This document shows positions 43,151-55,330 of a DNA stretch of 64,000 nt, in pieces. The position numbers and the translations under genes are program-made. The stretch's first letter is position 1. Each line of letters begins with the position of its first letter. Source of the DNA: Arabidopsis thaliana (lineage: Eukaryota > Streptophyta > Magnoliopsida > Brassicales > Brassicaceae). The notes below the pieces were generated by a model. It was not told where the DNA came from and made no database searches. It saw nothing but the letters and a program-made list of their open reading frames with translations. The stretch spans positions 7,502,001 through 7,566,000 of the forward strand of contig NC_003070.9 in NCBI RefSeq assembly GCF_000001735.4, read 5' to 3'.

Positions 43151-44936
43151 TCAAGACAGGGTCTTAGCCATTTGTCTTAGCAAAAACTTCTGAATTTTTC
43201 CTGTGGAAGTCTTGGGAAGTTCCTCCTGAAAGATCACTTTCCTCGGAACCATGTACTTAGGTAACTTCGTCTTACAAAACTCCCTTATCTCTCTCTCGGT
43301 CACGGGAACCGAACCATCACCATTGTTATCACACTTCAAGCTCACAAAAGCACATGGTGTCTCTCCCCACATCTTATCCGGTTTAGCCACCACCGCAGCT
43401 TCCTTCACCACCGGATTTGTATACAGAACCGTCTCAATCTCTGCGCTGCTTATATTTTCTCCTCCGCATATGATCACATCTTTTGACCGATCTTTGATCT
43501 CCAAGTAACCATCTTTGTGTATAACCCCGATGTCTCCAGAGTAGAACCACCCGTCCTCTCTCATACAAGCCGCAGTTCCTTGAGGGTCTTTGTAGTATCC
43601 CAACATGACTGAGCTGCCTCTGAAAACAATCTCTCCAACCGAAACTCCGTCGTGTTTCACACTCTTTCCTGTTTTTCGATCCCTTACATCGACTTCCGTG
43701 AATCCGAGTGTTCTTACTCCTTGCCTTGACTTCAGCCTAGCTCTCTCCAATGGATCAAGATGGTCCCACTTAGGCTTCCAAGCACATGACACAACCGGAC
43801 CGCTAGTCTCTGTTAAACCGTATGAGTGGCTGACGTTGAAACCAAGTGACTCCGCTCGGGAGATAATGGTTGCTGGTGGGGGAGCTCCAGAGGTCATAAC
43901 CTGATTCAAAGGTCATAAAACCGAAACAGAGAGAAATGTTCATTCATAACGTTTTCAATCACAAAAAATCTCAAAGTAAAGCTTAAATTGAATAGACAAA
44001 ATTAACCGGCAGTGAACCGGTTTTCTCTTCATGTACCTGAACCGGGTTCTTGAGCGGCGTACTTAATGGATAGTTAATTAGCATGTTGAGAACCATAGGT
44101 GCAGCACACATGTGGGTCACATTGTGCTTATCGATCAAGTTGTAAATAGTCGGTGCGTCGACTCTACGCGTGCAGATGTTGGTGGCTCCAACCGCTGCGG
44201 TGCCCCAAGTGTAACCCCAACCATTGGCGTGAAACATCGGTAGAGTCCACAAGTAAACTGGCCGGTTTGGTACTGACCAATCAAGCAAGGAGCTAACAGT
44301 GAGCATGAAAATCGCTCTGTGGCTAAGTACCACTCCCTTGGGAGACGACGTCGTTCCGGAAGTATAGTTAAGAACCATTGGTTGCCATTCGGTTTGAGGA
44401 CGGATCCACTTGAATCTTGAATTTCCTCTCTCCATAATTTCTTCGTACGTGTCAAGAAAATCTGATGCGGATGAAGAATCGTTCTCTTGGTCATCGTCCA
44501 GGAGGACGAGGTGAGGTTTCTCGTGTTGTGTGAATAATGAAACTGCTTCAAGGACTAAGGATATAGAACGGTGGTCGACGAAAACGAGTCTGGATTCGCT
44601 GTGACGCAGGAGGACAGAGAGTGCGTGTGCGTCTAAGCGAGGGTTGATGTTGTTTAAGATGGCTCCGGACATTGGGACAGCAAACTGAAGCTCATAGACG
44701 GACGGGACGTTGGGACCCACGACAGAGACGACTTGGCCTTGTTTAATTCCGATAGAGGAGGAAGTTAGAGCCGATGCGATACGGAGACAGCGGTTATGTG
44801 TTTCGGACCAAGTATGAACGGTGTTTGCAGTGTGGAGGATGGACGGACAGTCACCATAGACGGAAGCGGCTCGGTCTAAGAAGCCGAGGACGGTGAGTGG
44901 AGTTGAGTTTGATGGGTGTGGAAGTAAGAGTTCCAT
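43151..44936 (-). CDS. AAE10: Acyl-activating enzyme (AMP-forming acyl-CoA synthetase family), AAE10
   Basis: Two exons, 44936-44037 and 43900-43151, join in frame at PVQ|VMTSGAPPPA to give 549 aa. ANL-superfamily motifs are present: P-loop YTSGTTSSPKG (191-201), HxxGW-type FHANGW (235-240), YGLTETSG (327-334), YSGDIG (420-425), hinge DRSKDVIICGGENISS (437-452) and the C-terminal catalytic lysine in PKTSTGKIQK (K535). The enzyme activates a carboxylate as an acyl-adenylate and transfers it to CoA. The substrate is unknown; the clade includes peroxisomal and benzoyl/acetyl-CoA-type synthetases, but the terminus AKTLS is not a standard peroxisomal signal. It is a close tandem duplicate of the next gene. 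Likely At1g21530. Confidence 0.93.
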
Positions 44937-46757
44937 TAGTTAGCTGCAAGAAACTATAGTATCGTTATGATTTTGTGAACCACTCAATGATTTTAAACTT
45001 GTCTTCTATGAATTCTAAGAAGAGGTTCCCCTTTTAAAGTTGAGTTCTGTCTTTTTTATTCGTTGTATGGTTACATTACATATGGCCCAACAAAATTAGG
45101 TTGATAAAGTGACAAAAAAAAAATGAAAAAGTGAATTAAACAAGTAAGCTAAATTTTCATAGCTTCTTAACATATCAAAGTACAATTGGCCATGAGAGAA
45201 TCTATAAAACAAGGTTAACTATAAGAAAATGTTGGTGGGCAAAAAATAAAGAGCCTAGAGACAGTTTACATAAATTTGAGATGAAAATCAACTAACAAAT
45301 TAGGTCCAACTACTTCTACAGTTTTACACATAATCCAATATTAGTTTTGACCTTACCTGTCATTTATACTAAAACATATCCTAAACTGATCATTTGTAAA
45401 GCTTACTTATTTTAGTAATTTAACCAACTTAAAAGCTCTATAAGAAACAACACATTGAATCCAAACTCTTACTCAACTCATCGAAGTATGGGCTAAATTT
45501 AGGTTTAATAGTACATCGTACTTGGGACAAACAAACAAATTTAGGTTTATGTCCCAAAACTATTTAATTTCTATAGTACGGTATATTTCAAAAATCTATC
45601 ATGGATTTGTTTTTGTTATAAACACATCTTAATAAGACAATCTATCATGGATTTGTTTGTTTTTGTTAATAAGACACAACTTTCAAATCTCATAAATATC
45701 AATCCTTAAGATGTGTTTATAACAAAAAAGTTACAAAGCCAACAACACATGATTTTATCAAAAATATTACTAATATGATTCTGTAAGATAAATATTAAGA
45801 ACTTACCATTAATTCGCTTTTAAGATACTACATGAATTCTTAATATTTATTTTAATAAGACACAACTTTCAAAACCTCATAAATATCTATCCTTAAGATG
45901 TGTTTATAACAAAAAAAGTTACAAAGCCAACAACACATGATTTTATCAAAAATATTAATAACCCTGATTCTGGACTTCAAATCACAGTCGACCAAAATGA
46001 TCTAATTTAGCAATTAAAAAGTTTACATTTTAAAAACAAAAACACAAGATCATGGCTACATATTCAAAGTTTTAGTTCAAACCATAGAAAACATAACCAT
46101 GCGAATTGGTCAAACAAGTATATTTGGCCTTACGAAAGGCCCAATACTTATAGCTTAAGGCCCAATACTTAGAGCTGACGACACACATTGCAGCAAAACC
46201 GATATCGTTTTCTATATACTTCATATCTCTCTTATGAGATCACAAATATTTTAGAGAGAATGGTTGTATGAACACAAACGACGAATGAGATCGGCAAAAT
46301 CTTAGTCATTGACGAAGAAGACGAAAATAAAGAAGTTAAACAAATATGTCATGGACCAGTTCATAATCACTTGGATCTTATTTACCCTCCGATTTTCCTT
46401 TCTTAGATCTTCTCTCTCTGTTTTCGTACTCATTAGCTTGCACATCAGGCGATTCTGTTTTGAAGATTTTCCTTTTTGTTCTTTGGATTGATTTAATGGT
46501 ATTTCGTACAAGAAATTGACTCCGGAACTAGATATAGTCGATTTTTCTGCTTGATGCAGAAGTTATTCTGAAATTGGTTGGAGTGACACTCTGTTCTGAA
46601 TAGTTCTTCATATAGTTTCTTATGAAAATAGTAGCAAGCTTGTTTGGAAACTAATCCCTTCTTAAGGGTACAACAATAATACAACACAAAATAAATGTCA
46701 TTCTTTACTTCATTCTTGGAGATTCTTCTTCATATCCTCAATAACTCAAGCGAATCT
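44937..46757. other. Repeat-bearing spacer between the two AAE genes
   Basis: About 1.8 kb. The lowest 100-150 bp are the AAE10 leader and promoter. The middle contains direct and inverted repeats (listed separately). A two-copy 21-bp repeat of AAGGCCCAATACTTA lies at 46136-46176. ORFs near 46302-46687 have no recognisable domain. Confidence 0.55.
45595..45960. repeat. Nested direct and inverted repeats between AAE10 and AAE9
   Basis: A unit of about 105 bp starting TTAATAAGACACAACTTTC at 45666 recurs at 45852, including AAGATGTGTTTATAAC and GCCAACAACACATGATTTTA. GTTATAAACACATCTT at 45615-45630 is the exact inverse of 45708-45723. TCTATCATGGATTTGTTT is also doubled, at about 45595 and 45641. 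Confidence 0.8.
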
Positions 46758-48521
46758 TTAAGGCAGAGACTTAGCCATTTGTCTTAGAAGAAACTTCTGT
46801 ATCTTTCCAGTAGAAGTCTTTGGAAGCTCCTCCTGAAAAATTACTTTCCTTGGAACCATATACTTAGGTAACCTCGTCTTACAAAACTCCCTTATTTCCC
46901 TCTCAGTCACCAACCCATTACCATTACTATCATACTTCAAGCTCACAAAAGCACACGGTGTCTCTCCCCACATCTTATCCGGTTTAGCCACCACCGCGGC
47001 TTCTTTAACTACTGGATTTGTATACAGAACCGTCTCAACCTCGGCACTACTTATGTTCTCTCCTCCGCATATGATCACATCCTTTGACCGGTCTTTAACT
47101 TCCAAGTAACCGTCTTCATGTATAACTCCTACGTCTCCGCTGTAGAACCATCCGTCCTCTCTCATACACGCTGCGGTTCCTTCAGGGTCTTTGTAGTAAC
47201 CAAGCATAACCGAACCGCCTTTTAAAACGATCTCTCCAACGGAAACACCGTCGTGTTCCACACTCTTCCCGGTTCTCGGGTCCCTAACATCAACTTCCGC
47301 GAATCCGATGGTTCTTACTCCTTGTCTTGATTTCAGTCTTGCTCTTTCCAATGGATCAAGATGATCCCACTCAGCCTTCCAAGCACATGACACAACCGGG
47401 CCTCCGGTTTCCGTTAAACCGTACCCATGACCGACGTTGAAACCTAGGGTTTCTGCTCTTGAGATGATGGCTGCTGGAGGTGGAGCTCCGGCGGTCATAA
47501 CCTGATTTCAGAAACACAAAACAGAGTTTATTCAAAAGTTCACCAAATGATTTTCAAATGGAAGTTTTTAATAAACCAAACCGGTATTGAACATGGATGT
47601 ATTTAATAATACCTGAACCGGGTTCTTTAGCGGTTTACGAGACGGGTAGTTGGTTAGCATGTTGAGAACCATTGGTGCGGCACACATGTGAGTTACGTGA
47701 TGCTTATCGATCAAGTCATAGATAGTCGGCGCGTCGACTCTACGGGTGCAGACGTTGGTGGCTCCAACCGCCGCAGTGCCCCATGTATACCCCCAACCAT
47801 TGGCGTGGAACATTGGTAGAGTCCACAAGTAAACCGGCCTGTTCGGAAAATGCCAGTCAAGCAATGAGCTTACGGTTAGCATGAAAATTGCTCTGTGGCT
47901 CAACACTACTCCTTTGGGAGATGACGTTGTTCCAGAAGTATAGTTGAGAATCATAGGCTGCCACTCGGTTTGAGGACGGATCCACTTGAATCTTGAATCT
48001 CCTCTCTCCATAACTCCTTGGTATGTGTCAAGAAAATCTGATGCGGCCGAAGGAGACAAAGAACCGTCCTCTTGGTCGTCGTCTAGGAGGACAAGGTGAG
48101 GTTTCTCGTTTTGCCTCATGAACGAGACTGCTTCGAGGACTACGGAGATTGAATTGGGATCGACGAAAACGAGCTTAGATTCACTGTGACGCAGGAGGAC
48201 AGAGAGTGCATGTGCGTCCAAACGAGGGTTGATGTTGTTTAAGATGGCTCCGGACATTGGGACAGCAAACTGAAGCTCGTAGACGGACGGGACGTTGGGA
48301 CCTACGACGGAGACAACTTGGCCTCGGTTTATGCCGAGAGAGGAAGAAGTGAGAGCCGAGGCGATTCGAAGACAGCGGTTGTGGGTTTCGGACCAAGTGT
48401 GGACGGTGTTAGTGGTGTGGAGGATGGACGGACAGTCGCCGTAGACAGAGGCGGCTCGGTCTAAGAAGCCGAGGACGGTGAGAGGTGTTGAGTTCGAAGG
48501 GTGTGGAAGTAAGAGTTCCAT
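46758..48521 (-). CDS. AAE9: Acyl-activating enzyme (AMP-forming acyl-CoA synthetase family), AAE9
   Basis: Two exons, 48521-47613 and 47501-46758, join at the same codon as in the neighbour, giving 550 aa. The proteins are nearly collinear and differ by small indels (for example at residues 150-158, LSPSAASDFL versus SSSASDFL). The P-loop YTSGTTSSPKG lies at 194-204; YGLTETGG, YSGDVG, DRSKDVIICGGENISS and PKTSTGKIQK are intact. Exon structure, orientation and sequence show a tandem duplication with AAE10, about 1.8 kb apart. The terminus is AKSLP, again not a canonical PTS1. A TATAAATA lies about 75 bp upstream of the ATG. Likely At1g21540. Substrate unknown. Confidence 0.93.
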
Positions 48522-48591
48522 ACTTTGATTTTTGTTAATGTTTTGTATTGTATGGGTATGAGGTTTGTGAAAAGGTTAGGGGGTTGGATGT

Positions 48592-48599
48592 ATTTATAA
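48592..48599 (-). promoter_or_regulatory. TATA box of AAE9
   Basis: TATAAATA on the minus strand, about 75 bp upstream of the start codon. Confidence 0.6.
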
Positions 48600-51316
48600 A
48601 AATCTTCAAAATGTTTTCAACTTCATGAAGGTGGTGTTGGAGTTTAGGTCATTTTGTTTTATTTTTGGTAACTATAATTGATCACTTCTGGCCCACGAAA
48701 TCAGCTTGATGAAGTGAAATAAACAAATCTTCTTTAATTTCTTAACTTATCAAAATACTAAATTTGGTTAATAAATAAGAAGAAATCTCTCTCTTTTTTT
48801 CTTTTAACCAAAATTTATTGGTGAGTGACGTGAGTATATAAAAATGGAGGTGGGCAATAAATAAAGGACAAAGTTTACCAACTAGGCAACTAACAAAAGT
48901 TGGACGGACCCAACGAACTCTCTATTTTATAAAGCTTCCAAAATTGTGACGACAAGTTCTTAGTTGAACTACGGTCGAAGGAGCTAACTGAACTAATGTT
49001 TCATCGTTCCGAATATTTATTATATTCATTAGTAGAATATTTTTTTTTTTCATTCATTATAAAAAATGTTCATATGAGGTTAAGATGATAGGGAATTATA
49101 TATGCATGCATGGATACATCAAATCAAACGAGTAAATTATTTATGGATAATCAATCTAAAATATTCTCGCGTGATGTTAGTTTGGTATTACACATTTGGT
49201 ACTAAAAAAGAGCATCTTAAATTAAACTATTTGAAAACCTTACACATATCTTATAGCATTGATTTCTAGTGTCAACGTCCACACTCCACATGATGTTAGT
49301 TTTGCGTACGGTTATGAGTACGCATTTGTGAGGATTGGTTGAGCGACTTGTACTTTCTCATATTTATGTTTGAGTGTTGACTGTTGAGTATTGATTTTTT
49401 TTTCTTCTCCAAATAACTAAGTATATAGATATGATATGACTCATCCACGCAATATTTTCCAAATTAAAACTTTTGATCACATGAAATATTAAAACAGTTG
49501 TTCTAATTAGTTAACCATTTTTATAGTTTTATACATACGATCAATACTAATAAAAAAAATAGATCTTTAACAACCATATTTCATTGTACACTGATTAACC
49601 CTGAACCCTAAAAATACAAGATGAATAACACATCAACCCAAACTCTAGCTTAGGATATGTAAACCAACAATTTAAATTTAACTCTAAACTCTTTTAAATT
49701 ATATATATCGTCCACTAGAAAACAAGATTATTTATAGAAAATTTGGTAGTTATAAAACAATTACATATACAAAGACACAACTGTACACTTGTAACCAAAA
49801 TTGAATATCAAGAAGTTTGTTCTTATCATATTAATTGTCAAAAGCTGAGTGATTCTTGTGACATTGTGAGCCTGACTGTGAGTGTACACAAAAACTTTTA
49901 AACCCAAGGAGATATGAATATTGGCCGTGGATGGTAAGATGATTAAATGTAGATAAATTTTGGGTAGTTTAGAAGTTATATCCACATTTAATGAATCTCT
50001 GCATCACCCAACACATACGGATCCTTTAATTTCATATGCACAGAATCAAATGCCAACCTACTTGCCAATTTTGGCATCATGATGGTTTTCTCATTTGAGA
50101 TAAAACTTTTAGGTTTTTCTTGAGTAGATAGATACTAGTACTTGTTTACCCACATGGTCTAGCTTCAGTTAAAAAGGTTACATATGTCATGTTCGAAAAT
50201 TAAATACATATGTTTATCAAGTTCTGTAGCATCACATATATAATATCTTGAAGTCCCCAAAAATATTTAATAACCAGTTGTACCATGGGAACCAAGAAAA
50301 ACCAATTCATGTCGGTTTAACAAGATTAGAGAATCCTAAAACGAAACAACATAAGATATTCCCAACTAAAAGCACACGACATAACCATACGAAATAAATC
50401 TTCAATTCATGATTATGGTATCAAGCATTATATACTTTGAACAAAACTGAAATAATTAGCAGATTACATTGAAACTGTTTACAAAACTTCTTCACAATGA
50501 TCATACGCTAATTAAACAGTTTTTTTGCCACAAACTTCTTCACAATTTTTTTGTAATAAACAGTTTCACTATATTTTCTCTTCATCTCTTTCTTGGATTT
50601 ATTTATGTTAGTGAGCTACTAATCTGATTTTGCAGAAAGAATTAAGAAACATATATACGAAGCCATTTATGAAGTTAGTTTTCATTTGCAAATTCCGTTT
50701 TGGTCTGTTAATATGGCTAGTGTTTTTTTTCTTCTTTTAAATGGGTTTGAAGGGTTTATTATATATCACGTGTAAAACAGTTGACCATAATGCTAAAAAT
50801 TATGCATCATACAGAGAAACTACTAAAGAAACAAAATAGTCAAATATTCAGCTAATTATAACAGAAATCTAGTCATATCGTCACAATGATCACACGCTAT
50901 ACTATTTATCGCCACAACCTTTTTTCTCTCCACATGGCTTGAAATTGTCATAGATTATGTTATTTCTGACGTTTTGTGCGTTCATATAAGACTTGGATTC
51001 CCTAGAACTTTTAAGTCGAACAATTTGATAAACAAACAAAAAAAGGCAATCCTTTGGACATTTTAGCTTAAGCTGGATTGAAACTAATACACTGAAAATT
51101 GATAATCCATACATATATATCTACTAACGGCTTTAGTGAGAAGAGCCATTTCATTACCAAAATTAATAATTTATCATAGTATAAAAGCTAGACAGTTTAT
51201 ACATCAACACATCGGATAAGCAAAGATATACTTTACATATAGTGATTGCAATTTGCAAATAACACATCAAACATGTAAAAGGACTACACACACATGTCAC
51301 ATGTGTATCACCATCA
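48600..51316. other. Intergenic region upstream of AAE9
   Basis: About 2.7 kb, AT-rich. Minor repeats include TCACAATGATCA-ACGCTA at about 50492 and 50882, and AAACTTCTTCACAA doubled at about 50485 and 50535. No supportable gene. Confidence 0.5.
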
Positions 51317-51784
51317 TTAGACATGTAAGATCATGTTCTTGAATTCTTCAAAGTCAACAAAACCATCAAGATTCTTGTCATGAACTCGAATCATTCTCCC
51401 ACAATCCCAAGCCTTTGCCTCCTCCTCAAACCCTAGCCGTTCCAACACATCACGAAGCTCCTCCGCTGAAATATAACCATCTCCGTTCACATCGAACACA
51501 TTAAACGCCCTCGCAATCGCTTCATCATTATCAGCAACAACATCAATATTCTTCTTAGATCCTTTGCTATCTAAAACAGCGTCGTAGTAGAACCGAAGGA
51601 ACTCGTCTAAATCGAGGCTCTGTTTACCAACGATCAGTTCAAGCTCATCGGGAGTGTGTTCGGCCCAACCGAGTTTATCAAGAATCCAAAGGAGCTCGTC
51701 GAGGGTCACAAGCCCGTCTTGGTTCTTGTCGAGCGTCTTGAACATTCTTCGGAGATCGTTTGTAGTTATGAATGAACAATCCAT
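51317..51784 (-). CDS. CML44: Calmodulin-like EF-hand protein CML44
   Basis: 155 aa starting MDCSFITTNDLRRMF. Canonical EF-hand loops lie at residues 19-30 (DKNQDGLVTLDE), 98-109 (DVNGDGYISAEE) and 136-147 (DKNLDGFVDFEE), each with acidic positions 1, 3 and 12. The second hand of the first pair (about 54-65, KQSLDLDEFL) has lost its loop and should not bind calcium. This is a calcium sensor of the CML class without an enzymatic domain. The frame is open further upstream but only from a TTG; the ATG at 51784 fits the family start. Likely At1g21550. Confidence 0.93.
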   Translation of the reverse strand: MDCSFITTNDLRRMFKTLDKNQDGLVTLDELLWILDKLGWAEHTPDELELIVGKQSLDLDEFLRFYYDAVLDSKGSKKNIDVVADNDEAIARAFNVFDVNGDGYISAEELRDVLERLGFEEEAKAWDCGRMIRVHDKNLDGFVDFEEFKNMILHV

Positions 51785-53207
51785 TTGATCAGAGAAGGGT
51801 AGTTTGGATCTTTTGGTTATGTTGAGGAAATGTGTAAATCTATTTATTGAGAAATTGTGCAATCTTTATCGTCTATAAAACATATATACACGTACAGCAA
51901 CATATTTATATGATTAGTGTGTACGGAAGAGATTAAAGCGGAGGAAGGTTCCCGGAAATGGGTTATGAAACGACTAATTTTATGAAAAATGATGTTTCTA
52001 GAAGAAAAGTCAATAAACATGACATTTAGCTAATTTTCTTGTGTCAACTATGACATATAGCTACTTTTATATGAAAATTTGATAGCGTATTTAATTATCA
52101 TCTTTGATTTTTTTTAATATTAAGTAAAAACAGTATAAGAATGAAAAAATTAACTTGATAATATAACCGGATAATCTCATTTACTTTCTGCCATAGAAAA
52201 ATGAAAAGTCTAACCTAAATCGCAATTTTGTACTAACAAAGAATAACACACCTTTGCGACATTGCAAAGCTTTCTAAACTATATTATTATACCTTGTATT
52301 TTGATAGATAAATAGTATTAATGTGCTATGGAAAAAAAAAGTTAAAAAACAGTAGATTCTAATACTCTATGTAGTAGAGTGGTGTCATCATAATCTTAGT
52401 TTGACATATGGAATGTTCGGTAACGTTCTCGAGTTCCGTGGCTAAGTCGTACGGTCCCCATTTAGTAGATATTTATCACCGGCCACATCCACATACATAC
52501 CCATCCACAATTTTCCAGTGGATTTTTCCCTGTGAACAGCAAAAGCAAAACGATAATGCTTATAGTTTTCATGTGGATTAGATAAATAAGAGGAAAATTA
52601 TAGCATTGTCTTTGCATCTCCAACCAAATCCTATTTCCTACCATAATTTTTTCATTTAACTATTTATACAAAAATAATGAACAAAAGCCTGAGCCCAATT
52701 TACAAAGTTGGGCCTTATTATTTATGGGCCTGAAATGAAATAATCAATTATGACCAAACACAAAAGCTCTCTTATGACTGTAGTAACTAACTGTCAATGT
52801 CTCTACAGTAGTACAGTGAGTCGGAATGTGAGCTACGGCGTGATGTTCGATGAGAGAAGTTAATTCCTTTTCTAAATTTAGGGTTTCTCTTCATCGAGAT
52901 GTTTCTTTTAAATGATATTCTTCTTCTTTCAGTAATGGAATAATAGCTTCTGTACGAAAGATCTTTCTGGCATTTGTAAGTGAACCCATTCCACTCTTCT
53001 TGCATTTGTAAGTGTTTTCTAAATTTCTACTCCTGCATGCTCTAATTTGGCCCCAACGAGAATTTGTGTGTTTGAGTGGTCATTGAATCGAACTCAAATT
53101 TAGCATTTTTAGGATTTTGAGTCAATTCTAGTTTAGGATTCGTCTCTAATGTTTAATTTAGTGAAGGCTATGTCATTTTCAGGAATCTGATTGTTTTCCG
53201 TTTAAAG
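51785..53207. other. Divergent promoter region between CML44 and the next gene
   Basis: About 1.4 kb. The lower part is the CML44 promoter. From about 52790 the sequence is less AT-rich and probably contains the leader of the plus-strand gene, with a possible leader-intron acceptor TTTTCAG at 53176-53182. No coding region recognised. Confidence 0.5.
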
Positions 53208-54789
53208 ATGAGAACTTTGATGAATTCTGCTGCTACAATGAGAGCTGTGAAGAAGGAGTTTATTGTAATAGACTTAGATGCTGATAAAGATGAAGATGTT
53301 CGTTGTGGTAAAGTGAAAGAAGAGTATATGATGGATGCTGGCAAAACTAATCCTTCCAACATCCAACAGGTTGTTTCTGCTGTTGCTTCTGATGATGATG
53401 GTGATGATGATGATGACTGGGGTACCAAAATGGATTATCAGTATATAAAGTTGTTGGATAGTTTCAGAGAAGATGGAAGTTTAAATCTGAGTGACAATCC
53501 ACTAAGGTCTATTAGGTATGAAGTAGATAATGGTGGATATGACAAGCGGGAGTTTAAAGCAGTGTTTACAAATAAGCGGAGTAGAGAAGATCGAAACACT
53601 ATTCGTGTAACCAAGAAGAATGTTGAGCCAAAGCCTCCTCATGTTCAAGCAAGTACAGAGAAGGTAACAAAAGAAGCCGGTTTCAAATTAAGGCGAAGAG
53701 AGAGTCTTGTGAGTCAGAAGAGTGTTGAAGCAATGCTTATTACAAGTCATGTGAGAAGAAACTCCCAACACAATAATGGCGACGCTAGCGAGAAGGAGAA
53801 TTTTGAGGATGACATTGTATTGGATGAGGTTTACAGATCTTATCTCAAACGGTTAGTGGAAAATTCGAAAAGTTCAAGAACTAATCCTGAAAAAGAGATA
53901 AAAGTAAAGTGTGAGGAGGATCATACAGTGTCTTTGTCTGATTCTGATTCTGATATTATTGTGGTTGGAGATTGTCCGTTTCTGGAAGAAGAGGATTCTC
54001 CATTTGTGCCATCAAAAAGTTATAAAGTGATTGTAAGTATAGCCTTCAATCACTTTTGCTTTTCTTTCAAGTTCCTCTTTTCTATTTCAGATTTTATGTA
54101 TTAACATTGTCGTTTGTTGGAATGTTACAAGGATTTGGATGAAGAGAGCAGTGATCAACGCAATTCTTGGTTTAGGAGGGAGATAATGAATGTTCTGAAG
54201 CAGCCATACACTGTAACAGAGCTCAAGGAACTTCACAAGGAAGCATCAGTGCATGGAGTGTCATCCAGACATATAGAACTACGAGATGGAACAGAGTTTA
54301 GCTTTCCAACGAACAAAAAGAAACCTTCATATCTCGATAGGTATCCAGGTACGTTACCAGGTGGAGTGCTTTGCTTAGCTTATCTTCTTGAAACGATATC
54401 ATAAAATTAATAAATTGATATGCTAAATTGAAAAGGCTTGTTTCTGATTCCATACACGAAGAAACTTCGAATTGGATCTCTTAGAATGTTAGGGAAAGTG
54501 TTGTTTCATATTAAGTTGTGGTTTGGTTTGATTCCACAGACTTCAAAAAGCAGTACCTTGACTCTTTGCGTGAAAAGGATGAGCGTAAAGCTCTGAACCT
54601 GTTGCGCGGGTTTATCTTTTATATAACGGTAAATGATCTGGTTTATCTGGTCTTTTCAATTGTTCTAAAGAGTAGAGATACTTTGTTATATATGATGCAA
54701 CTGATGTTGTTGTTTCTCAGAATGTGGTTCGTGATGATGCATTCAAACCGTGGCTCGATCAAGAATGTTTGAAGATCAGATGTGTCTGA
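53208..54789 (+). CDS. Uncharacterised acidic, probably nuclear, protein, four exons
   Basis: Exons 53208-54032, 54132-54348, 54540-54628 and 54721-54789 join in frame to 399 aa. The N-terminal two thirds are disordered and charged: an acidic DDDGDDDDDWG run at about residues 63-73, basic KLRRRES, and a SUMO-interaction-like patch SDSDSDIIVVGDC. The C-terminal 120 residues look folded: WFRREIMNVLKQPYTVTELK, RHIELRDGTEFSFP, YLDRYPDFKKQYLDSLRE, NLLRGFIFYI. I do not recognise the family beyond a plant-specific unknown. Splice sites are standard GT-AG. It may be At1g21560. The hydrophobic run flanked by acidic Ser (DSDIIVVGD) is the most informative short motif; its function is inferred. Confidence 0.82.
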
Positions 54790-55330
54790 CAAAAGAGTAT
54801 CAGCACTTGGAGTTCTGACAGAAGACTACTAATTAGGAGATGTAAGACCTTTGTTTCATGAAATAAGTTTGGACAAGATTTGCATTTGTGTAAAATTAGC
54901 CTCACCATTGTGTAGTAGTTCATGACTCAAGACTGGCCCAGTGGCTTCAGGTTCTATGATGTGATTATCTCTTCCATGTCCTTAAGTGCATTGTAGAGAG
55001 CTTCCAAGCGGACTTATTAGAAGGAACAACAAAAACAATTAATCCAATTTAAGACCTTTGACCCAACAACTCAATCAAACCTTCTCAGTAAGTTAGAGGA
55101 TGTTGAAGTCTTAAATCGACAACTCTCAAATTAACCCTCTATAATTGATTAGGGGGAAAAAGGGAAAACAGAGGATTAGAGGAATATTGATTACAAAATC
55201 TTGGAATTAGTTGATAAAACGAATCAGACCCACACAAATCAATTCTCGCCAAGAAGATTGTTATTAATTTAGACAAGGAAAAGTGACTTACCATTACGTT
55301 TCCAGATATCAAATTTAATCACACGACCTG
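54790..55330. other. Convergent 3' spacer
   Basis: About 540 bp after the acidic-protein gene. It probably holds that gene's 3'UTR. No coding signal. Confidence 0.5.

Noticed and set aside
51785..51862. N-terminal extension of CML44 to 181 aa
   Set aside because: It starts at TTG, is hydrophobic and unrelated to EF-hand proteins; the ATG at 51784 gives the expected 155 aa.
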